Positions 8,858 to 16,693 of a stretch of DNA of 50,730 nt are shown here, in pieces. The DNA comes from Bacteroidia bacterium. GTDB lineage: Bacteria > Bacteroidota > Bacteroidia > UKL13-3. The notes under the pieces were generated by a model that was given only the letters and a program-made list of their open reading frames with translations, had not been told where the DNA came from and made no database searches. Both the position numbers and the translations under genes were made by a program. Location of the stretch: positions 1 to 50,730 of the forward strand of contig JAKLJI010000023.1 in assembly GCA_023151275.1 (NCBI GenBank). Reading direction: 5' to 3'. Position 1 is the first letter of the stretch. Every line of letters begins with the position of its first letter.

Positions 8858-9298
8858 CTAATTTTCCAACAAGAGTTTTGTTCGAATTTTTATGCTTAGG
8901 TAGGCAATCTCTACAATTTCAGGAATATTTTTGTTAAATGTCTTAAGCAAAATTTCTCGAATTACTTGGGTGAGTTCAATCTCCTCTCCCTTAAATTTTG
9001 CTGCCAAATGAGCTAATACCAATCGCTCCTCCATTCTTAGGAAAATAAACACTCCCAGCAGCTTATTTGCATCTGGCTCCGATTTTAACAGAAAAAACGA
9101 TTGCTGCTTATAGGATTTGCCTTCCACTTGTATGCTAATATAATTGCCTGTTTTAACCAAAACAGGTTTACCATAAGCCTGTATTGTCTTTCTTATTTTA
9201 CTTTGGTATACATGTTGGCTGGGATGGAAATAGAAAAATTCCTGCAATTGCTCCTCCATGTTGATTGGAAGCTGCGAAACCAAGCGAAACTGATTCAT
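8858..9298 (-). CDS. Small protein of unknown function in the acyl cassette
   Basis: I do not recognise this 146-residue protein. It has no signal peptide or membrane segment and looks soluble and mixed alpha/beta. The second half (LLGVFIFLRMEERLVLAHLAA, then a charged helix) is faintly like the central strand and helix of a GNAT acetyltransferase, but the acetyl-CoA loop R/Q-x-x-G-x-G is absent. It lies 2 bp downstream of the metallo-beta-lactamase-fold gene and 48 bp upstream of the aminotransferase, so it is almost certainly cotranscribed with the acyl cassette. A role as a degenerate acyltransferase or as a partner of a carrier protein is possible but unproven. Confidence 0.7.
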   Translation of the reverse strand: MNQFRLVSQLPINMEEQLQEFFYFHPSQHVYQSKIRKTIQAYGKPVLVKTGNYISIQVEGKSYKQQSFFLLKSEPDANKLLGVFIFLRMEERLVLAHLAAKFKGEEIELTQVIREILLKTFNKNIPEIVEIAYLSIKIRTKLLLEN

Positions 9299-9300
9299 GG

Positions 9301-9915
9301 TTAATACTCCTTTCGGTTTAAGTTGCTTGCCAATACAATTTCACCGTGCCCCGGACAAATTACATCATCCCTTAAGAAAGCACCGAACAGGAAATCGAGG
9401 GTTAGCTGGTTTAGGACCCTATCACCACCCTTTAACTTGGTTACCACAGGGTAGCCTGGCACTAGCGAGTCCCCTGTGAACCAATAATTAAACAATTTAT
9501 AACTCAGGCTCCCGGAATAATGACCAGGCGTCTTGAAAATTTTCATAGAATTCCCTGTTACTAAACCTATCTCATCCAGGCTATCCAAGCTAACACAAGA
9601 AGAGCCGGAAAAAACTACCGGCTCTTCATGATAAAATGAAAGATTTTCTTTTGGATTTTGTAAAGCCTCCAAGGTTTTGCTCGAACCAAATATCTTACAG
9701 TTTGGAAAACACTCCACCAAGCTGTTTACTCCTCCAATATGGTCATAATGAGGATGGGTAAGGAAAACTCCGGCAATTTCTTTTGTACCGGATAAAGCCC
9801 GTCTTACCGGCTCAAACTCTCCAATATCAATCAACCAAACCAACTGAGATTCATTTGGTTCAAGAATAAATACATTGGAGGTGTATTTTTCTAAAGCAAC
9901 CCGCCGGACTCTCAA
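9301..9915 (-). CDS. Metallo-beta-lactamase-fold hydrolase
   Basis: Compact 204-residue hydrolase of the MBL superfamily. The metal ligands are all present: H54-x-H56-x-D58-H59 (THPHYDH), H131 (TPGHYSG), D148 (FTGDSL) and H189 (CPGHGE). The protein therefore looks active with two metals. The fold includes glyoxalase II-like thioesterases and lactonases. Between an acyl carrier protein gene upstream (4-bp overlap, ATGA) and an unknown gene downstream, the most economical guess is a thioesterase that releases or edits an acyl group on a carrier protein. That is inference; no substrate can be read from the sequence. Confidence 0.85.
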   Translation of the reverse strand: MRVRRVALEKYTSNVFILEPNESQLVWLIDIGEFEPVRRALSGTKEIAGVFLTHPHYDHIGGVNSLVECFPNCKIFGSSKTLEALQNPKENLSFYHEEPVVFSGSSCVSLDSLDEIGLVTGNSMKIFKTPGHYSGSLSYKLFNYWFTGDSLVPGYPVVTKLKGGDRVLNQLTLDFLFGAFLRDDVICPGHGEIVLASNLNRKEY

Positions 9916-10130
9916 CCCATGAAGTTCAAAATATCACCAACAGTCTTGAATTCTTTGATTTGTTCTCCAGTTAGCTTTTTGCTAAACTCCTCATCACATA
10001 GCACAATTAAGGATAGTTTGGCCATTGAATCGTACTCAGCAACATCGCTAAGCAAAGTTGATTCATTTAAGGTACCTGATTCAATTTCGAGTGCATCTTC
10101 TAATAATGCAATTTTTTCTTGATTTGTCAT
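9912..10130 (-). CDS. Acyl carrier protein, first of two
   Basis: A 72-residue acidic helical protein with the size and pattern of an acyl carrier protein. The phosphopantetheine site should be Ser35 in YDSMAKLSL, where Met replaces the usual Leu after D-S. It lies 20 bp downstream of one FabG-like reductase and overlaps the metallo-hydrolase by 4 bp. A dedicated carrier protein in a surface-sugar locus implies that an acyl chain is built or held here apart from housekeeping fatty-acid synthesis. The other carrier protein at 11660-11896 is clearly different in sequence, so the two probably serve separate substrates. Confidence 0.85.
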   Translation of the reverse strand: MTNQEKIALLEDALEIESGTLNESTLLSDVAEYDSMAKLSLIVLCDEEFSKKLTGEQIKEFKTVGDILNFMG

Positions 10131-10150
10131 TGTATATTAATTTAGATTGA

Positions 10151-10906
10151 TTAATTAATTAAAAACCCCCCATCTATTGGAAGTGCATGCCCTGAGATAA
10201 ATCTAGAACGTTCTGAAAGTAAGAACATAATCAGATTTGAAACGTCTTCCGGCTCCCCTAAACCCAAAAACTGCCTTTGCAGTGTTGGGTCAGGCTTGCC
10301 CTCACTCGCTGCAAGTAACTCCTGAAAGATGGGAGTATTTGTTTGGGCTGGCACAACTGAGTTTAATCGTATTCCTTTGGGAGCTAATTCTTTTGCTAGG
10401 CATCGAATAGAGGCATCAACCGCAGCTTTTGATCCAGCATAAGCCGTCACGCTTGGCGCTCCCCTTTCAGATGCAATTGAAGAAATCTGAACTATACTTA
10501 ATCCGGATTGGTAATTCTTCTTTTTGCAAATATTCTTTATAAATTCAAGGAAGGAAAAGTAATTGCTGGTAAATATTTCCTGAACATGTTCTGAAGTTAA
10601 CAAGTTGAGCGGCCTCCTCGACCTCATTCCGACACAGTTCACATAACCCGTAATGGGACCTTCCCCTTCAACCAAGGTCTGAATCAAATTAGGAATTTTA
10701 TCGAGTTGAGTTACATCAAAATGAATATAGGTATGTCTAGCATTTCCTAACTCATTTTTAAGAGATTCTAAACGCCCTTGGTTTGAACCAATTAAAGCCA
10801 AACGAGCCCCGCATTGATTCAATTGAATTGCCAACTGTTTGCCAATTCCAGCACTTGCACCCGTGATTAAAATCAATTTACCCTCAAGATTCAAGAAGGA
10901 TTTCAT
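10151..10906 (-). CDS. FabG-like short-chain dehydrogenase/reductase (copy 1)
   Basis: NAD(P)-dependent oxidoreductase of about 251 residues, probably reducing a 3-oxoacyl group on a carrier protein. It carries the cofactor loop TGASAGIG (15-22), catalytic Ser in ISSIAS (about 142-143), Y156 and K160 (YAGSK), and the typical SDR C-terminal SGHALPIDGGF. I use the ATG at 10906. A start at 10933 would overlap the upstream reductase and add residues unlike the family. It lies 1 bp after that second reductase and is its paralogue, with Y and K at identical positions. The usual NNAG motif is replaced by N-C-V-G. Confidence 0.9.
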   Translation of the reverse strand: MKSFLNLEGKLILITGASAGIGKQLAIQLNQCGARLALIGSNQGRLESLKNELGNARHTYIHFDVTQLDKIPNLIQTLVEGEGPITGYVNCVGMRSRRPLNLLTSEHVQEIFTSNYFSFLEFIKNICKKKNYQSGLSIVQISSIASERGAPSVTAYAGSKAAVDASIRCLAKELAPKGIRLNSVVPAQTNTPIFQELLAASEGKPDPTLQRQFLGLGEPEDVSNLIMFLLSERSRFISGHALPIDGGFLIN

Positions 10907-10907
10907 A

Positions 10908-11663
10908 TTATAGGTTGTACCCTCCGTCAACAACTAACTGAACTCCTGTGATAAACCTGGAGGCATCACTTAAAAGAAATCCAACAGATTGGGCTAAATC
11001 TTCAGGCTCAATTACTCCTAAAAACTGGTTGGCTAAGTCATTATCTCCAGAAAGAGCCATATTATTTTGAATAAATTCGGCATTCATATCTGAACTAACC
11101 CAACCTTTTTGGATTGAATTTACTCTGATTTTGCGTTCACCAAGTTCTTTTGCCATGCAGCGAACACTTGCATCTAATGCTGCTTTTGAAGCGGCATAAG
11201 CAGTTTTTGATTTCAAGCCTCGCGTGCTCGAAACTGAGGAAATTGCTACTATGCTTCCACCAGAAGCGAAAATACTCTTTCTTGTAATCAGCCGAACCAA
11301 CTCAATAAACGCTACTGTGTTCACTTCCAACATGGAAGTTGTAAACGTAGGGTTACTTAACGATATGGGACGAACTCCTCCTTTACCACCACAAAATACA
11401 AAACCGAAAATAGGTGCATAGTTAGGAAGCTTTGCTTTCAAACTTTCCTCAAGGAGTTCTGGCTTTGTGTAATCTACAAGCATTGTATCCTGGGAGGCAA
11501 GTTTTGGGTGCTGTTTAATTTCATCTAATCTTTCCTCTGTACAATCTGTCAAAACCAATCTTGCCCTTTGTTCCAACAACAATAAGGAAATTGCCATCCC
11601 TGTAGCCGAGCCAGCGCCTGAAATAAAAATTGTTTTACCTGCTAAACCTGAGAATCCATTCAT
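10908..11663 (-). CDS. FabG-like short-chain dehydrogenase/reductase (copy 2)
   Basis: SDR of 251 residues with Y156 and K160 (YAASK) and the ISSVSS catalytic serine segment, ending in TGVQLVVDGGYNL. Its cofactor loop is atypical: S-G-A-G-S-A-T-G (15-22) instead of TGxxxGxG, and the NNAG motif reads C-G-G-K-G-G. These changes could alter cofactor preference or substrate. It overlaps the second carrier-protein gene by 4 bp (ATGA). Two adjacent FabG paralogues suggest either two reduction steps or one reductase and one dehydrogenase acting on the same acyl chain. The sequence cannot decide which. Confidence 0.88.
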   Translation of the reverse strand: MNGFSGLAGKTIFISGAGSATGMAISLLLLEQRARLVLTDCTEERLDEIKQHPKLASQDTMLVDYTKPELLEESLKAKLPNYAPIFGFVFCGGKGGVRPISLSNPTFTTSMLEVNTVAFIELVRLITRKSIFASGGSIVAISSVSSTRGLKSKTAYAASKAALDASVRCMAKELGERKIRVNSIQKGWVSSDMNAEFIQNNMALSGDNDLANQFLGVIEPEDLAQSVGFLLSDASRFITGVQLVVDGGYNL

Positions 11664-11896
11664 TTTGAAGATTCCTTTAATCGCTTTACTAAGCTCTCTA
11701 TGGCTTCAATTGAATTAAAATTAGCTGGTCCTAATTCCGTAACCCGAATTGCAATTGAATATTCATCATTCAATTCTGAAATTATGCTTACAATATCAAA
11801 AGAATCAAGAATTCCATCGTCAATCAATGCCTTTTCGTTCAGAAAATCCACATCAGGGCGGATTTCGGTTAATATTTCATTTATTCTATTAATCAT
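11660..11896 (-). CDS. Acyl carrier protein, DltC-like (second of two)
   Basis: A 78-residue carrier protein with the phosphopantetheine serine at S32 in LIDDGILDSFDIVSIISEL. This stretch is typical of carrier proteins annotated as D-alanine carrier-like (DltC-like) that pair with a stand-alone adenylating enzyme. It is translationally coupled on both sides: it overlaps the GNAT gene upstream by 8 bp and the reductase downstream by 4 bp. The adenylating enzyme at 12698-14242 is its likely loading partner. Known DltC delivers D-alanine to teichoic acid; here the acceptor would be a sugar, as an inference from the locus. Confidence 0.87.
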   Translation of the reverse strand: MINRINEILTEIRPDVDFLNEKALIDDGILDSFDIVSIISELNDEYSIAIRVTELGPANFNSIEAIESLVKRLKESSK

Positions 11897-12701
11897 AATT
11901 AAACTTTATCATTGATGCAGTTGATTTCCCTGCATACACAAAACCAAACCGTGCATATAATTTAATAGCGGGTTCATTATCGTGAATTACCCAGAGTTGA
12001 TATTTGGTTGAAGGTCCGTTCCACCCATGTTTTAAAAAACGATCAACCAAAGAATTTGCAATTCCTCTTCCTCTAAATTCTTCGGATACAGCAATATGTC
12101 CCAACCAATTGATGTTATTTTTGTGCTCCATTTGCAACACACCTGCAAGTTTACCTTCAATATGCGCAAAAAGCAATTGCTTGTTCATAGCGTATGTGCG
12201 AATTTCCTCCAAACTTCGCCAATCACCAGTATATCTGTCCAAATCTTTGGAGAATAAGTGATAAGCAAAATTAACTGCTAAATCATCATTCAATAGCTCA
12301 ATAACGACATCGGGATTAAGGGTTACCGGGATTACTTTAGCACCTGCAAGTGCCAAATTATCACGTTCTAAGTGTTTTGCAAAACCCTGCTTCTCCCAAA
12401 AACTAGCAGCTTTCTCCGGATAACCTAAGGAACCCCTATAAACAATTTCAAGTACGAGAGGCTTATCAACCGGAAGGCTAAACTTCTCCTCGACTGAATT
12501 TACATGGTAGTAAATCTGATAACAAAACCCTTTATCAACAAGAAGGCAACAATTTGACAGGGATGAATCAACCCATAAATTTCCACGTTGAATTTGCTCT
12601 TCTAAAACGGAGGGCATCAAGAAATTATTGGTTAGATTTCCTGGCAATTGAAACTTAAGAAGAAGTTCTTCTAATTCTTGCAATGAATCTATTTGCTTCA
12701 T
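11889..12701 (-). CDS. GNAT-family N-acyltransferase
   Basis: A 270-residue protein with an N-terminal region of about 130 residues of unclear fold and a C-terminal GNAT domain (about 135-270). The acyl-CoA or acyl-pantetheine loop is HIAVSEEFRGRGIANSLVDR, with R-G-R-G-I-A fitting the R/Q-x-x-G-x-G/A rule. The gene lies exactly between the adenylating enzyme (4-bp overlap) and its carrier protein (8-bp overlap). That position makes it the best candidate for the enzyme that moves the activated acyl or aminoacyl group from the carrier protein to an amino group. GNAT members using carrier-bound donors are known. The acceptor is not evident. Confidence 0.85.
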   Translation of the reverse strand: MKQIDSLQELEELLLKFQLPGNLTNNFLMPSVLEEQIQRGNLWVDSSLSNCCLLVDKGFCYQIYYHVNSVEEKFSLPVDKPLVLEIVYRGSLGYPEKAASFWEKQGFAKHLERDNLALAGAKVIPVTLNPDVVIELLNDDLAVNFAYHLFSKDLDRYTGDWRSLEEIRTYAMNKQLLFAHIEGKLAGVLQMEHKNNINWLGHIAVSEEFRGRGIANSLVDRFLKHGWNGPSTKYQLWVIHDNEPAIKLYARFGFVYAGKSTASMIKFNYD

Positions 12702-14242
12702 ACAACATTTGCCTTCAATTCTCCATTACTATACCATTTCTTTATTTCGGTTCGGTCAATCTTACCATTCAAATTATAAGGCATTGTTTCCATTTTTATG
12801 AAAGTATTGGGATACATAAACTTGGAAATCTTATCCTTTAATTCCGCAATAATGTATTTTTTATCTGCTAGTTGACCTTGGAACACTAAAATTATCTTTT
12901 TTTCTTCATGATCATAAAAGCAAAATGAAGCTTCAATTTTGTCCAAAGCGTTCACCAAAATTTCAATCTCACCTAATTCAACACGCTGCCCCATATGCTT
13001 CACCTGATTGTCCTTCCTGGAAAGAAACATAATCTCTCCCAATTCATTGTATTTTGCCAAATCTCCGGTTCGGTATATTTTTTCTGGAAAAAATGGATTC
13101 AAAGGATTTTGACAAAAAGCTTCTTCCGTTTTCTCGGGATTGTTGTAATAACCTAAGGCCAAGCAACAACCTTTCACACATAACTCACCTTGCTGGTCGG
13201 GTGCGGTTACTAACTTATTATCCTCGTCAAGTAGGAGTATCTCCGAATTGGGGAAAGGAATGCCAATTGGCAATACTTCATCATCCAAAAATCTCTTTTC
13301 AATCTTGTAGTAGGTACAAACTGAGGTAATCTCTGTAGGCCCATAGAGGTTTACAAACTGGGTATCCGGAAGATTCTTGCGCCAGTAATTCAGTACTTTA
13401 TTGTGCATTACCTCTCCTGAAAACATGACATGCTTCAATTGAGTTGGTTTCTTCTCCTCAAATGCCTGGGAATTTGCCAGAAGAGCAATCGCAGCTGCCG
13501 ACCAAAGGATGGTATCTATTTTTTGCTCAATTAAATAATCAACCAATTTACCTTGAAAAAGAAAATGGCTTTTGGGAAGAATATGCATCGTTGCTCCACA
13601 ACTCAGGGTGCAATAAATATCCTTTATAGAGGCGTCAAAATAAAATGGATTCTGGTTTCCAAAAATATTTTCTTCCCTAAATCCAAAAATGTTCACCAAA
13701 TTATCCGTCATATCAATTACGGATTGATGGCAGGTAATTACCCCCTTTGGAATACCGGTAGAACCTGAGGTAAATGTGGCATAAATGGGGTCACGGTCAA
13801 TAATTCTTCTTCGTATGGTTGATAAAACAGATTGATCTTCCGGAGTCAAAATGGCTTCCTCATAACGAACCTGAAAAAGACCAGGGGCTACAGAATTAAC
13901 AAATTCAATATCTTTATCCAAAACCACTGAGGCAATTGGATTTAGTGTTTTTAATATCAACTCAATTCTGCCTTTCGGCATTTGAATATCAATCGGCACA
14001 TAAAAGTTTCCGCTTGCCGCCACTCCTAAGAAAGAAACCAAGCTCTCCAAATTCCTATCTACAAAAACGACAACCGGATTACGAATGGACTGTTTAAATT
14101 GAAGAGCGATTTCAGTCCCAATCGATCTCGAGTAATTCAATAAATCCTTGTAGGTAATACTTTTTGTTTCATCTACAAAAGCAGGTTTAGATGGCACTCT
14201 GCTTGCTGATTTTTCAAGATATTCTAATACAGAATAATTCAT
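12698..14242 (-). CDS. Stand-alone adenylating enzyme, DltA/NRPS A-domain type
   Basis: ATP-dependent enzyme that should adenylate a carboxylate and load it on a carrier protein. It has 514 residues, a full A-domain with no carrier domain attached. The core motifs are in order: A3 TSGSTGIPKG (158-167), A4 FDAS (202-205), A5 NLYGPTE (298-304), A7 YRTGDL (390-395), A8 around 418-426 (GQRVELGEIE) and A10 NGKIDR with K494. Asp203 in A4 corresponds to the residue that binds the alpha-amino group in amino-acid-activating A-domains, which points to an amino acid rather than a fatty acid. It is immediately downstream of the KAS III gene and overlaps the GNAT gene. No DltB or DltD is nearby, so this is not a teichoic-acid system. 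Confidence 0.9.
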   Translation of the reverse strand: MNYSVLEYLEKSASRVPSKPAFVDETKSITYKDLLNYSRSIGTEIALQFKQSIRNPVVVFVDRNLESLVSFLGVAASGNFYVPIDIQMPKGRIELILKTLNPIASVVLDKDIEFVNSVAPGLFQVRYEEAILTPEDQSVLSTIRRRIIDRDPIYATFTSGSTGIPKGVITCHQSVIDMTDNLVNIFGFREENIFGNQNPFYFDASIKDIYCTLSCGATMHILPKSHFLFQGKLVDYLIEQKIDTILWSAAAIALLANSQAFEEKKPTQLKHVMFSGEVMHNKVLNYWRKNLPDTQFVNLYGPTEITSVCTYYKIEKRFLDDEVLPIGIPFPNSEILLLDEDNKLVTAPDQQGELCVKGCCLALGYYNNPEKTEEAFCQNPLNPFFPEKIYRTGDLAKYNELGEIMFLSRKDNQVKHMGQRVELGEIEILVNALDKIEASFCFYDHEEKKIILVFQGQLADKKYIIAELKDKISKFMYPNTFIKMETMPYNLNGKIDRTEIKKWYSNGELKANVV

Positions 14243-15339
14243 TATAATTCTTTTGCTGATTGAATAATTCCTTCCTCAAATAGAGTATCATCCTCTACGA
14301 TCGGGAAGATAGTAGCAACATCCAAAGTTGCTGAAAAGATTCCCCATGAAAGGCCTACACCAAAACCACAAACAAGTGTTTTAATTTGGCCATTTACCTG
14401 GTTTCCATACTTATCACATAATGTAAGTGCAGCGGAGGCGCCAGAGGTATTCCCATAACGGTCTAATGAAATCGGAAACTTTTCAGTCGGGAACTTCAAT
14501 TTCTTGGCAATTTGCTGAAGAATTAAGCCATTGGCCTGATGAAAGGCAAAACAATCATAATCCTCGATACTTGTTTTTGTTTGGGCGAAGAAATCCTTTA
14601 CAACCCTAGGCACATCTGTAATGGTGAAGGTGAAAACAGAGGTTCCTTGCATCACAGAATGAAGCAAAGTTCGTTCAACTCCATCTGAATAAATTTCAGG
14701 CTCAGGATTTGCATCAATGTTTCGATAGCCACCACCTGGAACAATAAGGTAGCGGTAACCGGTGCCATCAGAACGTAATAAGGACTTCACTCCTTCGTGT
14801 GGTTCTGCTGTTCGTTCCAATAAAATCGCAACGCTGCATTCTCCAATCAGCATGAGGGAAGCTTTGTCCTTCGGATAGGTGGTTTTACCAGCTGTATCTC
14901 CCAGAATTAATAGAGCTCGGTCGATATCTGAATTTTGCATCATAGAGGCCGCAACCTGAATACCATAAACAAAGGATGAGCAACCTAAACTAATATCAAA
15001 AGTTGCACACTCAATTGACAAACCAAGTCGTTTGTGAATGATTGAACTCGAGCCTGGCCTTCTATAATCCGGACTTGTCGTACCCATGATTAAAGCGCCA
15101 ATTTGATTAGACTCAATACTCAACTTTTCCAACAACAATTTCGCAGCAGTTGTACCCATATCTGAAGCAGTTTGATAATGGGTGGTACGACGGGTTTGGG
15201 TTATTCCGGTCATTTGCATGAATTTTTCTACCTCCTCATGACCAAATAACTCTTTGTAAGAACTTGTTGGAATAATGTTCTTAGGAACCACTGTTTGAAT
15301 ACCAGCAATTTTTATATTGGGAAAACTAAACTTTGCCAT
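14242..15339 (-). CDS. 3-oxoacyl-ACP synthase III (KAS III, FabH-like)
   Basis: Decarboxylating condensing enzyme that joins a short acyl-CoA to malonyl-carrier protein. The 365-residue protein has a complete C-H-N triad: C120 (DISLGCSSF), H267 (FAFHQANG) and N297 (RYGNTSGAS). It is somewhat longer than housekeeping FabH (about 320 residues). With the two reductases and the first carrier protein it could make a 3-oxo- or 3-hydroxyacyl group such as hydroxybutyryl. Similar KAS III, reductase and carrier sets next to an aminotransferase make the acyl part of modified viosamine in Pseudomonas syringae flagellin glycosylation. The parallel is by gene content only. Its stop shares a base with the next start. 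Confidence 0.92.
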   Translation of the reverse strand: MAKFSFPNIKIAGIQTVVPKNIIPTSSYKELFGHEEVEKFMQMTGITQTRRTTHYQTASDMGTTAAKLLLEKLSIESNQIGALIMGTTSPDYRRPGSSSIIHKRLGLSIECATFDISLGCSSFVYGIQVAASMMQNSDIDRALLILGDTAGKTTYPKDKASLMLIGECSVAILLERTAEPHEGVKSLLRSDGTGYRYLIVPGGGYRNIDANPEPEIYSDGVERTLLHSVMQGTSVFTFTITDVPRVVKDFFAQTKTSIEDYDCFAFHQANGLILQQIAKKLKFPTEKFPISLDRYGNTSGASAALTLCDKYGNQVNGQIKTLVCGFGVGLSWGIFSATLDVATIFPIVEDDTLFEEGIIQSAKEL

Positions 15340-15342
15340 AAT

Positions 15343-15993
15343 CTAAAAATCAACCTTTTTTGCTGGATTTCCAAAATAAAGTAATCCATCTTTTGTTTTT
15401 TTCATTACATAACTACCTGCACCAATACGCGTATTGTTGCCAATCTGGATGTTTTGCAATACAACTGAACCAATTCCGAATAAATTTAAATCTCCTATTT
15501 TCGCGCCACCAGAGATTCGAGTTAGGGGCATAAAAACATTGTAACTACCAACCACAACATCATGAGCTAAAGCAGAAATACTGTTAAATTGATTGAAATC
15601 ACCTATAGTTACATCGCAAGAAAATGTACAGCCCCGTACAATCACATTTCCCCTGCCTATTTTCAATGAGGGCAAATCCGCAAAAAATGCCTCCGGATGA
15701 ATGAGATTGGGGTATTTAACATGTTCATTGGTAATTGAATCGACCAATTTCTTTATTATAGAAGAATTACCAATGGCAAACACTACATGAATCTCTTCCG
15801 ACCAACTATTTAATTCAGAGAATCCACCCAATACCTTTCCAAAATGTGATACAGAAGTTCCTGCGGAAATTCCATCGTCAAAAAAACCGATAACATCCCA
15901 TTGTGGTCTAATTTCATTGATTCTATTGATGAGGCAGCAAACTTCCTTCCCAAAACCTCCGGCCCCGTAAATTGCAATATTCTTCAAAACCAA
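15343..15993 (-). CDS. PglD/NeuD-type sugar N-acetyltransferase
   Basis: A 216-residue protein with an N-terminal Rossmann-like region (IAIYGAGGFGKEV, about 6-18) and a C-terminal left-handed beta helix of hexapeptide repeats (about 95-205). H144 in SALAHDVVVG lines up with the catalytic histidine of PglD, which acetylates the 4-amino group made by PglE. NeuD, a related O-acetyltransferase of sialic acid, is the alternative. Both readings are possible here because the locus has PglC/PglE-like and NeuABC-like genes. Position next to the PIG-L and KAS III genes favours a role on the amino sugar of the acyl cassette. Confidence 0.85.
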   Translation of the reverse strand: MVLKNIAIYGAGGFGKEVCCLINRINEIRPQWDVIGFFDDGISAGTSVSHFGKVLGGFSELNSWSEEIHVVFAIGNSSIIKKLVDSITNEHVKYPNLIHPEAFFADLPSLKIGRGNVIVRGCTFSCDVTIGDFNQFNSISALAHDVVVGSYNVFMPLTRISGGAKIGDLNLFGIGSVVLQNIQIGNNTRIGAGSYVMKKTKDGLLYFGNPAKKVDF

Positions 15994-15994
15994 A

Positions 15995-16675
15995 CTACTT
16001 TATTTCACGGATTAATGCGAAGGCTTCTGCCCTTTCTGCACCTACTGTTGCCCCTCTAAATTTGGCCAAAGCTTCCAAAGCCTCAATTGATCTTGAATTT
16101 GGAAATTTTCTCAGTTGAGATTTATAACATTCCATAGCCTGAAGCTTCATTTGGAACTCAGCGATCGTAACTTGCTCATAAACAGTAGGAACAAATGATT
16201 CTCCGGCAAAAGGATATGCCCATTCTGTTTCCGAAAGTGTTTCATAGGCATAAATGGTTTTTACAGAATATTTTCCGACAGGTCTAGCAGCAACCATTGC
16301 TGCATCAAAAATTGCTTTATGATCATTGTGTATATCTCCTCGAAATGGGATATACAAAATTTCAGCAGACACTTTTTTAATCAGGTTTGAAATGGCTTCA
16401 GCCATTTTAAAGCCTGGATACTGATCGAGAGCTGGAGCAGGAAAATCCTCAAAAAACACCTCAGATACGCCTAAAAGATTGCACGCAGTTCGTGCTTCCG
16501 ATCTCACATTTTCCAATTTCTCAAGGGTATACTTAACAGGATCAGACTTGCAGGCATTTGTAAGAATACCTACGAAAACCTCGTCGCCCTGTTGAATTCT
16601 TTTAAAAATTGTTGCACCGCAACCCAATACCTCATCATCCGGATGTGGAGCTAAAACTAATATCTTTTTCTTCAT
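15995..16675 (-). CDS. PIG-L (LmbE) family N-deacetylase
   Basis: Zinc-dependent deacetylase fold, 226 residues. The metal and catalytic motif is A-P-H11-P-D13-D14-E15 near the N-terminus, with a second ligand region in FRGDIHNDH. Family members remove acetyl groups from GlcNAc-containing small molecules or glycolipids (PIG-L, MshB, BshB). It lies 1 bp upstream of the PglD/NeuD-type gene and 18 bp downstream of a GNAT gene. A deacetylase surrounded by N-acyltransferases suggests that an N-acetyl group is removed and replaced by another acyl group. This replacement model is inference. Confidence 0.88.
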   Translation of the reverse strand: MKKKILVLAPHPDDEVLGCGATIFKRIQQGDEVFVGILTNACKSDPVKYTLEKLENVRSEARTACNLLGVSEVFFEDFPAPALDQYPGFKMAEAISNLIKKVSAEILYIPFRGDIHNDHKAIFDAAMVAARPVGKYSVKTIYAYETLSETEWAYPFAGESFVPTVYEQVTIAEFQMKLQAMECYKSQLRKFPNSRSIEALEALAKFRGATVGAERAEAFALIREIK

Positions 16676-16693
16676 CTACCTTCTATCTATAAA

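Noticed and set aside
11660-14242. Teichoic-acid D-alanylation (dlt) operon
   Set aside because: DltB and DltD are absent and the genes are inside a Bacteroidota glycan operon.
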